From NCBI GenBank assembly GCA_964484395.1, contig CAZAFM010000020.1, positions 1 through 28,988 on the forward strand: a stretch of 28,988 bases of DNA, in the 5' to 3' direction. The position numbers were made by a program, and so were the translations under genes. Positions within the stretch are counted from its first letter, which is position 1. Each line of letters begins with the position of its first letter. The notes under the pieces were generated by a model, which saw only the letters and a list, made by a program, of their open reading frames with translations, made no database searches and was not told the DNA's origin. The stretch comes from CAZAFM01 sp964484395 (GTDB lineage Bacteria > Campylobacterota > Campylobacteria > Campylobacterales > CAZAFM01). Positions 21,825 through 28,988 of the stretch are shown here, piece by piece.

Positions 21825-22631
21825 GTGATTGATAAAAGAGAGCTTTTACTAAATCAGATCATAAAAGAGTACATTAGCACTCCTGAGCCTATTGGTTCAG
21901 AGTATTTAAAATTAAAGCTCAGTATCAAAATATCCTCTGCAACTATAAGAAACTACTTTAAAATCCTCAGTGATGAGGGTAAGCTAGAGCAACTACACAT
22001 AAGTAGTGGACGGGTTCCTACTGACAGTGCCCTGAAGCTTTTTTGGAAACAGAACCTTTCACCCCTTGAGAAGATAGGACTACCAAAAGATAGTGAGCCT
22101 AGAATAAAAGAGGGAGCAAGGAAGAATAAGCTTTTTTGCATTGTGAAGTTCTATAAGCCAAACTGCCTAAAAGAGGTAGTAAATGTAAACAATAAATATC
22201 TACTAGCTGGTTTTGATAGTGGTGAGGTTGCTATGCCTTATCACGCCTCTTTGGAGAGGTTTTTAAAAGAGCTAATAGATATGGAGATAAACGATCTTAT
22301 AAGAGTCGCTGATGAGGTTTGTGCTCACTCTCTAAGAGATAGATTAAGAGCCTTAAACACTGAAGAAGAAGGCACTATCAAAGAGGGTAGTAGCGAGCTT
22401 ACAAGTATGGCATCGATTGATAAACCTATGAGCGAGCACTTCGAGGAGTATCTTAGTGGGACAATTATGGACAAAGTAGCAGATGGTATATACTTTAGCC
22501 AGATAGTTCCAGCAGGCTTTATGGCGATAAAGCAAGATATATCAATAGATGAAAAAGATGCAAAAATGATGCTCATAGGTAGACTTTTTAGAAATTACAG
22601 CAAATTTTACTCTTTTATTAAGGAGACATGA
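21825..22631 (+). CDS. hrcA: Heat-inducible transcription repressor HrcA
   Basis: This 268-residue repressor binds CIRCE operators and is kept active by GroEL. The N-terminal winged helix (about residues 1-75) contains SSATIRNYFKILSDEGKLEQLHISSGRVPT. The rest is shorter than the roughly 340 residues of many HrcA proteins, as is usual in Campylobacterota. The start is GTG at 21825, with AGGAAG five bases upstream. An upstream ATG at 21808 is out of frame. It is first in hrcA-grpE-dnaK and probably represses its own operon and groES-groEL, whose CIRCE is also in this window. Confidence 0.95.
   Translation: MIDKRELLLNQIIKEYISTPEPIGSEYLKLKLSIKISSATIRNYFKILSDEGKLEQLHISSGRVPTDSALKLFWKQNLSPLEKIGLPKDSEPRIKEGARKNKLFCIVKFYKPNCLKEVVNVNNKYLLAGFDSGEVAMPYHASLERFLKELIDMEINDLIRVADEVCAHSLRDRLRALNTEEEGTIKEGSSELTSMASIDKPMSEHFEEYLSGTIMDKVADGIYFSQIVPAGFMAIKQDISIDEKDAKMMLIGRLFRNYSKFYSFIKET
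22621..22625 (+). promoter_or_regulatory. Shine-Dalgarno that decides the grpE start
   Basis: AGGAG lies only 2 bases from the first ATG (22628) but 5 bases from the second (22631), which favours the second. Confidence 0.5.
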
Positions 22632-23197
22632 TGGAAGAAAAAAAGCAAGAGAACATAGAGGAGCAACCAAGCTCAGAAGAGCAGGTAAGCCCAGAAGAAG
22701 AGATGGATACAACAAGCCAAGATGAGGAGCAAGAGAGTGAGCAGAGTAGTGAAGATTTTCAAGAGAAGCTCAAAGAGTGTGAAGATAGGTATTTAAGAGT
22801 GCATGCTGACTTTGAGAACACAAAAAAGAGGTTAGAAAAAGAGAAGTATGTCGCACTTGATTATGCGGTTGAGAAGTTTGCTTCTGAGCTTCTGCCAGCC
22901 CTAGACTCTCTAGATGCTGCCTTACAAGCAGTAAAAGGCTCCCAAGAGAGCCAAGAGAGTGCAAAAATCATAGAGGGGCTTGAGCTAACTCAAGAGCAGT
23001 TTTTAAAGGTTTTTAGTAAGCATGGAATACAAAAAGTAACTGGTGAAGAAGGCTTCAATCCACATCTTCATGAGGCTGTTATGAATGTAGATAGTGGCGA
23101 ACATGAAGATGGTGAGATTGTTCAGATACTTCAAGCTGGATACAAATACAAAGAGAGGCTTCTTAGACCTGCTCTTGTCTCAATTTGCAAAAAATAA
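22631..23197 (+). CDS. grpE: Nucleotide exchange factor GrpE
   Basis: This protein of about 188 residues releases ADP from DnaK. A long acidic, glutamine-rich disordered N-terminus (about 1-45) precedes the coiled-coil dimerisation helix (YLRVHADFENTKKRLEKEK) and the C-terminal beta domain with FNPHLHEAVMNV and QAGYKYKERLLRPALVSI. Two ATG codons occur in a row at 22628 and 22631; the second has better spacing to AGGAG. The gene overlaps the hrcA stop by one base (or four if the first ATG is used) and is followed by dnaK after 21 bp. Confidence 0.96.
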   Translation: MEEKKQENIEEQPSSEEQVSPEEEMDTTSQDEEQESEQSSEDFQEKLKECEDRYLRVHADFENTKKRLEKEKYVALDYAVEKFASELLPALDSLDAALQAVKGSQESQESAKIIEGLELTQEQFLKVFSKHGIQKVTGEEGFNPHLHEAVMNVDSGEHEDGEIVQILQAGYKYKERLLRPALVSICKK

Positions 23198-23218
23198 TTT
23201 GAATTAGGAGGATTTATT

Positions 23219-25138
23219 ATGGGAAAAGTATTAGGAATTGATTTAGGAACTACAAACTCATGTATGGCTTTTTACGAAGGTAAAGAGAGTAAGATTATCA
23301 CAAACAAAGAGGGAAAAAACACAACCCCTTCAATTGTAGCTTTTACTGAAAAAGGTGAGGTACTAGTAGGTGACGCTGCAAAAAGACAGGCTATCACAAA
23401 CCCTCAAAAAACAGTCTACTCTATAAAAAGAATAATGGGTTTGATGTGTAATGAAAGCGTAGCTGAGGAAGCAAAAAAGAGACTACCATACAATGTAGTT
23501 GATAGAGGTGGAGCATGTGCAGTTGATATAGATGGAAAAGTCTACACTCCACAAGAGATAAGTGCAAAAGTGCTCATGAAGCTAAAAGAGGATGCTGAAG
23601 CCTACCTTAGTGAGGAAATCACTGATGCAGTTATTACAGTACCAGCATATTTTAATGACTCTCAAAGAAAAGCAACAAAAGAGGCAGGAACAATTGCTGG
23701 TCTAAATGTACTAAGAATCATAAATGAACCAACAAGTGCAGCACTAGCGTATGGGCTTGATAAAAAACATGCTGAAAAGATAGTTGTTTATGACCTAGGT
23801 GGTGGTACATTTGATGTAACAGTTCTTGAAACTGGTGATGATGTGGTTGAAGTTCTTTCAACTGGTGGTGATGCATTCCTTGGTGGGGATGACTTTGATA
23901 ACAGAATAATAGACTGGGTTGCAAAAGAGTTTAAAGAAGAGCAAGGTATCGACTTGAAAGGCGATGTAATGGCACTTCAAAGACTAAAAGATGCAGCTGA
24001 GTCAGCTAAAAAAGAGCTAAGTAGCTCAACTGAAACTGAGATAAACCTACCATTTATCACAGCTGATGCAAGTGGACCTAAACACCTTGTAAAAAAGATA
24101 ACAAGAGCGAAGTTTGAAAGCCTTGTAGATGATTTGATAGAGCAGACTATAAGAACTATTGGTGAAGTTACTAAAGAAGCTGGACTTGATAAAAGTGATA
24201 TAGCTGAGGTTGTAATGGTTGGTGGGTCTACTAGAATCCCTAAAGTTCAATCAAGAGTAAAAGAGTTTTTAGGAAAAGACCTCAACAAATCAGTAAACCC
24301 TGATGAAGTTGTAGCCATAGGTGCAGCTATTCAAGGTGGTGTACTTAAAGGTGATGTAAAAGATGTACTTCTTCTAGATGTTACACCTCTAAGCCTTGGT
24401 ATTGAGACACTTGGTGGCGTTATGACAAAGGTTATTGAGAGAGGTACTACAATTCCAGTTAAAAAATCTCAAACTTTTAGTACAGCTGAAGACAACCAAC
24501 CAGCAGTTACTATCCATGTACTTCAAGGTGAAAGGGAGCTAGGAAAAGATAACAAATCTCTAGGTATGTTTGAGCTAAGCGGAATACCAGCAGCTCCTAG
24601 AGGTGTGCCTCAGATAGAAGTTACATTTGATATAGATGCAAATGGTATCTTAACAGTTAGTGCAAAAGATAAAGCAACTGGCAAAGCTCAAGAGATCAAA
24701 ATCACAGGCTCAAGCGGGCTAAGTGACGAAGAGATAGATAATATGGTAAAAGATGCAGAGGCTCACAAAGAGGATGATAAAAAGAGAAAAGAAGCAATAG
24801 AGGCTAGAAACCAAGCTGACTCTCTAGTTCATCAAACAGAAAAGAGCCTAGAAGAGTTAAAAGACTCTCTAGACCCAGCTGAAAAAGAGAAGATAGAGAC
24901 AGCTCTAAATGAGCTAAAAGAGACTCTAAAAGATGAAAACGCAAGTAAAGAAGATATAGATGCTAAAGTAAAAACGCTAACAGAAGCTAGTCACAAGCTA
25001 GCAGAAGAGATGTACAAAAAAAGTGCAGGTGAACAAGGAGGAGCAGGAGCCGCGGGTGCAGGTGCAGCTGGTGGTGCAGGAGCTACTGGCGGAAAGAAAA
25101 AGGACGATGATGATGTCATCGATGCAGAGGTGGAGTAA
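23219..25138 (+). CDS. dnaK: Molecular chaperone DnaK (Hsp70)
   Basis: This 639-residue Hsp70 is full length. Its ATPase motifs are visible: GIDLGTTNSC near the start, VYDLGGGTFDVTVL (phosphate loop) and VGGSTRIPKVQ (adenosine motif). They are followed by the DVLLLDVTPLSLGIET linker, the substrate-binding domain, a helical lid, a Gly-Ala-rich spacer and the conserved acidic tail DDDDVIDAEVE. AGGAGG precedes the ATG. It is last in hrcA-grpE-dnaK; dnaJ is not adjacent. The convergent neighbour is the type III restriction subunit. Confidence 0.98.
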   Translation: MGKVLGIDLGTTNSCMAFYEGKESKIITNKEGKNTTPSIVAFTEKGEVLVGDAAKRQAITNPQKTVYSIKRIMGLMCNESVAEEAKKRLPYNVVDRGGACAVDIDGKVYTPQEISAKVLMKLKEDAEAYLSEEITDAVITVPAYFNDSQRKATKEAGTIAGLNVLRIINEPTSAALAYGLDKKHAEKIVVYDLGGGTFDVTVLETGDDVVEVLSTGGDAFLGGDDFDNRIIDWVAKEFKEEQGIDLKGDVMALQRLKDAAESAKKELSSSTETEINLPFITADASGPKHLVKKITRAKFESLVDDLIEQTIRTIGEVTKEAGLDKSDIAEVVMVGGSTRIPKVQSRVKEFLGKDLNKSVNPDEVVAIGAAIQGGVLKGDVKDVLLLDVTPLSLGIETLGGVMTKVIERGTTIPVKKSQTFSTAEDNQPAVTIHVLQGERELGKDNKSLGMFELSGIPAAPRGVPQIEVTFDIDANGILTVSAKDKATGKAQEIKITGSSGLSDEEIDNMVKDAEAHKEDDKKRKEAIEARNQADSLVHQTEKSLEELKDSLDPAEKEKIETALNELKETLKDENASKEDIDAKVKTLTEASHKLAEEMYKKSAGEQGGAGAAGAGAAGGAGATGGKKKDDDDVIDAEVE

Positions 25139-25149
25139 TCCCCCCTCTG
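25125..25149 (+). terminator. Probable terminator of hrcA-grpE-dnaK, overlapping the dnaK stop
   Basis: CAGAGG-T-GG against CC-C-CCTCTG forms an eight-pair stem with one mismatch and a 7-base loop, followed by TTTCAT. The dnaK TAA lies in the loop region. The U-run is short, so strength is uncertain. Confidence 0.45.
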
Positions 25150-25173
25150 TTTCATATCTAATATCTAAAAAAT

Positions 25174-28113
25174 CTACTTTAAAATATCGTTAATCATTTG
25201 AGATAAATCATCTCTATTTATCTTTGTTTTATACTCAATATTCAAACCTTTGTCTTTAAGTTTTTTAAAAAATGCTTGGGCACTTTTTATCTGTAGTTTT
25301 TCTTTTGTGCTTATATCATCTTTATTTTCATACCCTTTAGTTTCAACTACAAAATACAACTCTTTGTCACCATTGTGATCTATGACATACCCAAAATCCG
25401 GATTATAGTTTCTACCGTGAGCGGTAGGAATATTTACCTTTGGTAATTTTCCAAAAACCACTACTCTTTTATCACTAGACTCATCTATGGTTGTTTTTTC
25501 TATAGTGCTATCTACCTCCATAAAGTCTTCATCATATATCGATCTTTCTCTTACATTTTTAGATTTTATTTTATAAGTTTCAACACCTAAGCTACCCTCA
25601 TGAATAAACTCTTTTATTTTGCCTTTTTCATCCGTTAGTGATGTATTGCAAGCTCTAATCTCCTTTAAGTCATACGATATTTTATTGATTATAGTCTCAT
25701 ATATTGCACTAACTAACTGCTCTTCTACTCTTTTGAGACTTAAGTTTTCATTTTGGGGTATAAGCTCAAATTTGTCTTTTTTGATTCCATGCAGTACTTT
25801 AGCTACTGTTTGCATACTAAGTTTTGTATTATTTGCCAAAGTCTTTACAAACTCATAAAGTGTAAATATAGAGTGTGTTTGAACCATTACACTCTCTTTG
25901 TCACTGTCGTGTTTTGCATTGTCTTCAACATTTTTATCTCGTTTTACGATAATATCTTGCCCACTAATCTCAAAGTTTTTATCTATCTTTTTTATTGCCG
26001 TTTTGACTAAAGTTTCACTATCAATGTCATATTTTACAACCGCATCATAGTTTAGGTTATCCCAAAGGGCTTTGAACTTTTTGAAATTGGCTTGATTGAT
26101 TTTTATTTTTCCTTCTTTTTTCTTACTACCTCTATCTTTTGCTTTGATTCTACCGGATGTCTTAAAGAAACTATCAAAATACTCTTTAAGTTTTTTGCTG
26201 TTACACCCTTTTATCTCTAAGGACTCTAGCTCTTTTGATCTAGAACTGTACTGTTCTTTTGAAATAGTTATTTCACTCATATCTTCATCATCTATGGCTA
26301 TAAACTCCATCTCTTCAAGTTTATCAAGTAATCTTGTGGCAGCTCTTGATGTTGTAGATATATTATTTTCTACCATAATATCTTCGTTAAATAGTTTTGA
26401 CACTTGTTTAACACTGTGCTCACTTATCTCACTTTGAATAGAAGCTACAAAATTTTCTTCAGTTGATGGAACTACTACAAAAAGCTCATTAATAAACTCA
26501 AAGTTACTATCATCTTGTGTGATCCGTTTTCCATCTTGATTCACTGCTAGTCGTAGACCTCGCCCTATTTGTTGAAGTTTTGATATTTTGGAATTGCTTG
26601 GTGCTAATTTACATAGAGTCATTACATTTGGATTATCCCAACCCTCTTGCAGTGCCCACTGAGAGAATATAAATCTAAGGTCACTATCAAATGATAATAG
26701 CTCCTCTTTCTTATTTAAAATAAGTTCAATAGCCTCTGCTTCATCTCCCTCTTTTTTAGACTTAGCAAAGTACCCACCATGAATCTCATTTAGACTATCT
26801 TTTGTTTTTAAAAGATACTTCTTATAATCTTCATCAATATTATCTCTTTTTAAAACTTCATTTAGATTTTTAAGATATAGCTTTTCAAATAGCTCTGCTA
26901 ACTTTCCATTTGTACCCTCAGAGGTCAAGTACTTATCTACTCTATCAATGAAGAACAGACAAAGTGCTTTGATATCCAGTTTAAAAAGCTCTTCTTCTCT
27001 TTCAAAGTGATTTTTTATTGCAGTATCGACGATAATCTTTTGCATCTCATCAAGAAGCGCACCATAGCTTTCACTAACCCCTAAAGATAAAGAGATACTA
27101 TTTGTAAATACTATTTCACTCTTTGTAATCTTTTCTACAATATAACTATTTAAATATTCTATACCCACTTTTTCGCCAAGGTTTTCACCTTTTTCTAAAA
27201 CTACTTTTTTATTTTTAGAGTTTATATCTTTGTACTCTATGGTAGCTTTGTACTCTTTTTGACTACTTCCAGTTACTTTGGTAAAAGCGATAGTATGATT
27301 ATCTACATTTTCATTTCCTACAGTATCTACTGTGATCGCTTTTACAAGTCCTCTGCTAAACGCATCTACACTATCAAGAGTATATACAAGGTTTTTATAC
27401 TCATCTCCTTTATAAGTCGCACCAAAACGCAAAGTAAAAAGTGCATTAAACTCTTTTAAGTACTTTGAAGTTTGTTTACCCTCAAATCTATGTGGCTCAT
27501 CTATGACTATTACAGGTCTAAGTGCAGCAAGGGCTTGCATGTAACTCTTTGCACGACCGATTAGGCTTTGCTCGATCTTAGATTTGTTGATGTTGTTAGA
27601 AGCTTTGTTGAATGACTGGTAGGTAGATACTAAAACAGAAATATTTTGATCACTTGCATTTATGTAGTTTAGTACCGTTTTTTCACTGTAGTTGTACACA
27701 GAGATCTGTTTGCCGTACTCTTTGACAAAAAACTCTTTGGTAATCTTGATGTTTTTTATAGTCCCCTGACGAATCGCATTTGATGGCACTAAAATAATGA
27801 ACTTACAAAGACCATAATCACGGTTTAACCTATAAATAGACTCCAAAAATGTAAAAGTTTTGCCCGTTCCCGTCTCCATAAGTGTGTCGATTACAAGCTC
27901 ATCTTTGATACTTATATCGCCTATGTCTACATTGTTTGATTCTCTTATGTTTGTGATGTTTTTTACCAAAATACTTTTGCTTTGTTGCACATCAAACGAT
28001 GGATTACTTTTGCGGTTTTCATTTGGTACAAATGCGATGTTTTTAAAAACATCGCTTATACTATCTACGGCTTTCTCTTGATAATCAAGTCTATCAAATT
28101 TTATTTTTAGCAT
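25174..28113 (-). CDS. res: Type III restriction enzyme, Res subunit
   Basis: This 979-residue protein is the helicase-nuclease subunit of a type III system, working with Mod. The Q-motif-like LDYQEKAV is at 9-16, Walker A METGTGKTF at 79-87, DEPH at 205-208, and helicase motif VI is in QQIGRGLRLAV. The C-terminal nuclease has a PD-(D/E)XK core: P905-D906 in NYNPDFGYV and E924-T-K926. It starts within the TAA stop of hepT (one-base overlap, 28113), so it is co-expressed with mod-mntA-hepT. All key residues are present, so restriction is expected to be active. Confidence 0.93.
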   Translation of the reverse strand: MLKIKFDRLDYQEKAVDSISDVFKNIAFVPNENRKSNPSFDVQQSKSILVKNITNIRESNNVDIGDISIKDELVIDTLMETGTGKTFTFLESIYRLNRDYGLCKFIILVPSNAIRQGTIKNIKITKEFFVKEYGKQISVYNYSEKTVLNYINASDQNISVLVSTYQSFNKASNNINKSKIEQSLIGRAKSYMQALAALRPVIVIDEPHRFEGKQTSKYLKEFNALFTLRFGATYKGDEYKNLVYTLDSVDAFSRGLVKAITVDTVGNENVDNHTIAFTKVTGSSQKEYKATIEYKDINSKNKKVVLEKGENLGEKVGIEYLNSYIVEKITKSEIVFTNSISLSLGVSESYGALLDEMQKIIVDTAIKNHFEREEELFKLDIKALCLFFIDRVDKYLTSEGTNGKLAELFEKLYLKNLNEVLKRDNIDEDYKKYLLKTKDSLNEIHGGYFAKSKKEGDEAEAIELILNKKEELLSFDSDLRFIFSQWALQEGWDNPNVMTLCKLAPSNSKISKLQQIGRGLRLAVNQDGKRITQDDSNFEFINELFVVVPSTEENFVASIQSEISEHSVKQVSKLFNEDIMVENNISTTSRAATRLLDKLEEMEFIAIDDEDMSEITISKEQYSSRSKELESLEIKGCNSKKLKEYFDSFFKTSGRIKAKDRGSKKKEGKIKINQANFKKFKALWDNLNYDAVVKYDIDSETLVKTAIKKIDKNFEISGQDIIVKRDKNVEDNAKHDSDKESVMVQTHSIFTLYEFVKTLANNTKLSMQTVAKVLHGIKKDKFELIPQNENLSLKRVEEQLVSAIYETIINKISYDLKEIRACNTSLTDEKGKIKEFIHEGSLGVETYKIKSKNVRERSIYDEDFMEVDSTIEKTTIDESSDKRVVVFGKLPKVNIPTAHGRNYNPDFGYVIDHNGDKELYFVVETKGYENKDDISTKEKLQIKSAQAFFKKLKDKGLNIEYKTKINRDDLSQMINDILK

Positions 28114-28484
28114 TACTCTAAATCACTTCTAATCTGTTTTAGCACTACCAACAAATCATCAATATGATCTTGACAAATCCCAAATATAACTTCTGCATCC
28201 AGATCAAAATAATGGTGTGATATAAAATCTCTTATCCCTTTGATTTTTTTCCATTCTATCTGTGGATAAAAGGTCAAAAGCTTTTTATCAGTAATTTTGT
28301 CTATATTTTTTAGACTTTCACCTACGGCTATAAGCTTCATGCAGATACTATCAAGTTTTTCTTGCCCCTCTTTAGTATCCATAAAGTCATTTTCACATGC
28401 TGCAAACTTGCATCTCTCTTGAACTGTCTCACAAGCTTCTATTATCTGTTCTAAAATATCAATCACCAGCTCTTTATCATACAT
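28113..28484 (-). CDS. hepT: HepT-like HEPN toxin (RNase)
   Basis: This HEPN-domain protein, about 123 residues from the preferred ATG, carries the RNase motif RX4HXY as R88-DFIS-H93-H-Y95 (numbered from the longer start at 28493). In known MntA-HepT modules, this toxin cleaves RNA and is neutralised when MntA AMPylates its motif tyrosine. The ATG at 28493 abuts AAAGG with no spacing, while the ATG at 28484 has AAGGA 8 bases away and overlaps mntA by 8 bp, so I chose 28484. Its stop overlaps the res start by one base. Its position between mod and res suggests that loss or repression of the operon could release the toxin. Confidence 0.88.
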   Translation of the reverse strand: MYDKELVIDILEQIIEACETVQERCKFAACENDFMDTKEGQEKLDSICMKLIAVGESLKNIDKITDKKLLTFYPQIEWKKIKGIRDFISHHYFDLDAEVIFGICQDHIDDLLVVLKQIRSDLE

Positions 28485-28767
28485 AGATACCATCCTTTAA
28501 AATACGCTTTTTTAAAGAGGGATTCATCTTTTCTCTAAGCCTTACAATATCTACTTTTGTACCAAATGCTTTTTCTAAACCCTCTTTAAAATCATAAAGC
28601 AAAAAATAATCACTAAGCTTTGTGTCAATCGCTATATCGATATCGCTATCTTGTCTATTTGTATCTTTTGCAAATGAGCCAAAAAGGGCAAGTTTGGTGA
28701 TCTGATACTTTTTTGAAAATTCATCTTTGTGGTTTTTCAAGTACTCCAATATCTGCTCTTTATTCAT
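28477..28767 (-). CDS. mntA: MntA-like nucleotidyltransferase antitoxin
   Basis: This 96-residue minimal nucleotidyltransferase has the GSX10DXD signature: G30-S31, then D42-I-D44, with a third acidic residue at D74 in KVDIVRL. Known MntA proteins AMPylate the HepT toxin on the tyrosine of its RX4HXY motif. The gene lies 2 bp after the stop of the preceding mod-like gene and overlaps hepT. The small size and complete motif fit an active antitoxin. Confidence 0.9.
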   Translation of the reverse strand: MNKEQILEYLKNHKDEFSKKYQITKLALFGSFAKDTNRQDSDIDIAIDTKLSDYFLLYDFKEGLEKAFGTKVDIVRLREKMNPSLKKRILKDGIYV

Positions 28768-28769
28768 CT

Positions 28770-28988
28770 CTACCCCCTAAATCTTAGCTTATCAGGCTTG
28801 ATACCAAGTTTGCTTATGTTGCTCTCAAGCTCTAGTGTAAACTTATCGTTGCTGATATTTGGACTATAAACGGTGATGTACTCACACTCTTTTTTGTCTT
28901 TTAGTGCATCTACAAGTTCATCAGATGTTATATCGCCAAGTACAAATGCTACATTTGAAGCTAAATAAAGCTTGTCTTTTATAAGCTC
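28770..28988 (-). CDS. mod: Probable type III modification methyltransferase Mod, C-terminal 72 codons
   Basis: An open frame enters from the right edge and ends with TAG at 28770-28772. Its 72 residues read through YLASNVAFVLGDITSDEL, then YITVYSPNISNDKFTLE, ending GIKPDKLRFRG. No catalytic motif is in the visible part. The Mod assignment rests on position (two bp before mntA and upstream of res in the same operon) and on a general likeness to Mod C-termini. Sequence beyond the window should show a DPPY motif if this is right. Confidence 0.55.
   Translation of the reverse strand, partial: ELIKDKLYLASNVAFVLGDITSDELVDALKDKKECEYITVYSPNISNDKFTLELESNISKLGIKPDKLRFRG

Noticed and set aside
25040..25092. 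GC-rich tandem GGAGCAGG-type repeat near the dnaK end
   Set aside because: It encodes the Gly-Ala-rich spacer before the conserved DnaK acidic tail; it is not a mobile or CRISPR repeat.
1..28988. CRISPR arrays, tRNA or rRNA genes, insertion sequences
   Set aside because: No regularly spaced repeats, cloverleaf-like segments, rRNA-like sequence or transposase frames were seen.

Overview
The window comes from an AT-rich bacterial chromosome that looks like a free-living Campylobacterota (epsilonproteobacterium), probably a Sulfurimonas/Sulfuricurvum-type organism. The reasons are the flgB-flgC-fliE-pbpB(ftsI) gene order known from Campylobacter, a short HrcA of 268 residues, a flagellar sigma-54 promoter of the GGAA...TTGCTT type, a histidine kinase H-box of the HQWxQPL type, and a DsrE-like sulfur protein. 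Genus-level assignment is inference. Genes are tightly packed and no stretch over 300 bases lacks a gene.

Layout. (1) 1-2984: a minus-strand operon of a MoxR AAA+ ATPase, a DUF2201/VWA protein, an unrecognised 237-residue protein and the start of another unrecognised gene. (2) 3009-5855: a type II restriction-modification pair (TdeIII/MjaII-like nuclease and an SPPY methyltransferase). It is bounded by two identical 24-bp copies of the 3' end of the neighbouring channel gene, which looks like an insertion with target duplication. (3) 5839-8868: a K+ channel-like protein divergent from a soluble triple-PAS histidine kinase. (4) 9032-11081: groES-groEL with a sigma-70 promoter and a CIRCE operator. 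(5) 11194-14410: a large AsmA-like envelope protein built of 174-residue repeats, then a small secreted protein. (6) 14387-18735: flgB-flgC-fliE-ftsI under a sigma-54 promoter, divergent from an FtsW/RodA protein. (7) 18748-21679: a dihydroorotase-like protein with lost metal ligands, ccdA, and a divergent arsR/dsrE pair around a perfect inverted repeat. (8) 21718-25149: hrcA-grpE-dnaK with its own promoter, a degenerate CIRCE and a HAIR-like repeat. (9) 25174-28988: a type III restriction-modification operon in which a MntA-HepT toxin-antitoxin pair sits between mod (3' end only) and res.

How the parts work together. HrcA made by region 8 is expected to repress both chaperone operons, and both operators are visible. 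Regions 2 and 9 are defence islands placed between housekeeping operons, one just upstream of the MoxR operon and one convergent with dnaK. Region 6 joins flagellar rod assembly to septal peptidoglycan synthesis in one transcription unit.

The most interesting signals are the target duplication around the type II system, the toxin-antitoxin pair embedded in the type III system, the dual chaperone control sites, the exact 174-residue period of the AsmA-like protein, and several homologues that have lost catalytic residues.
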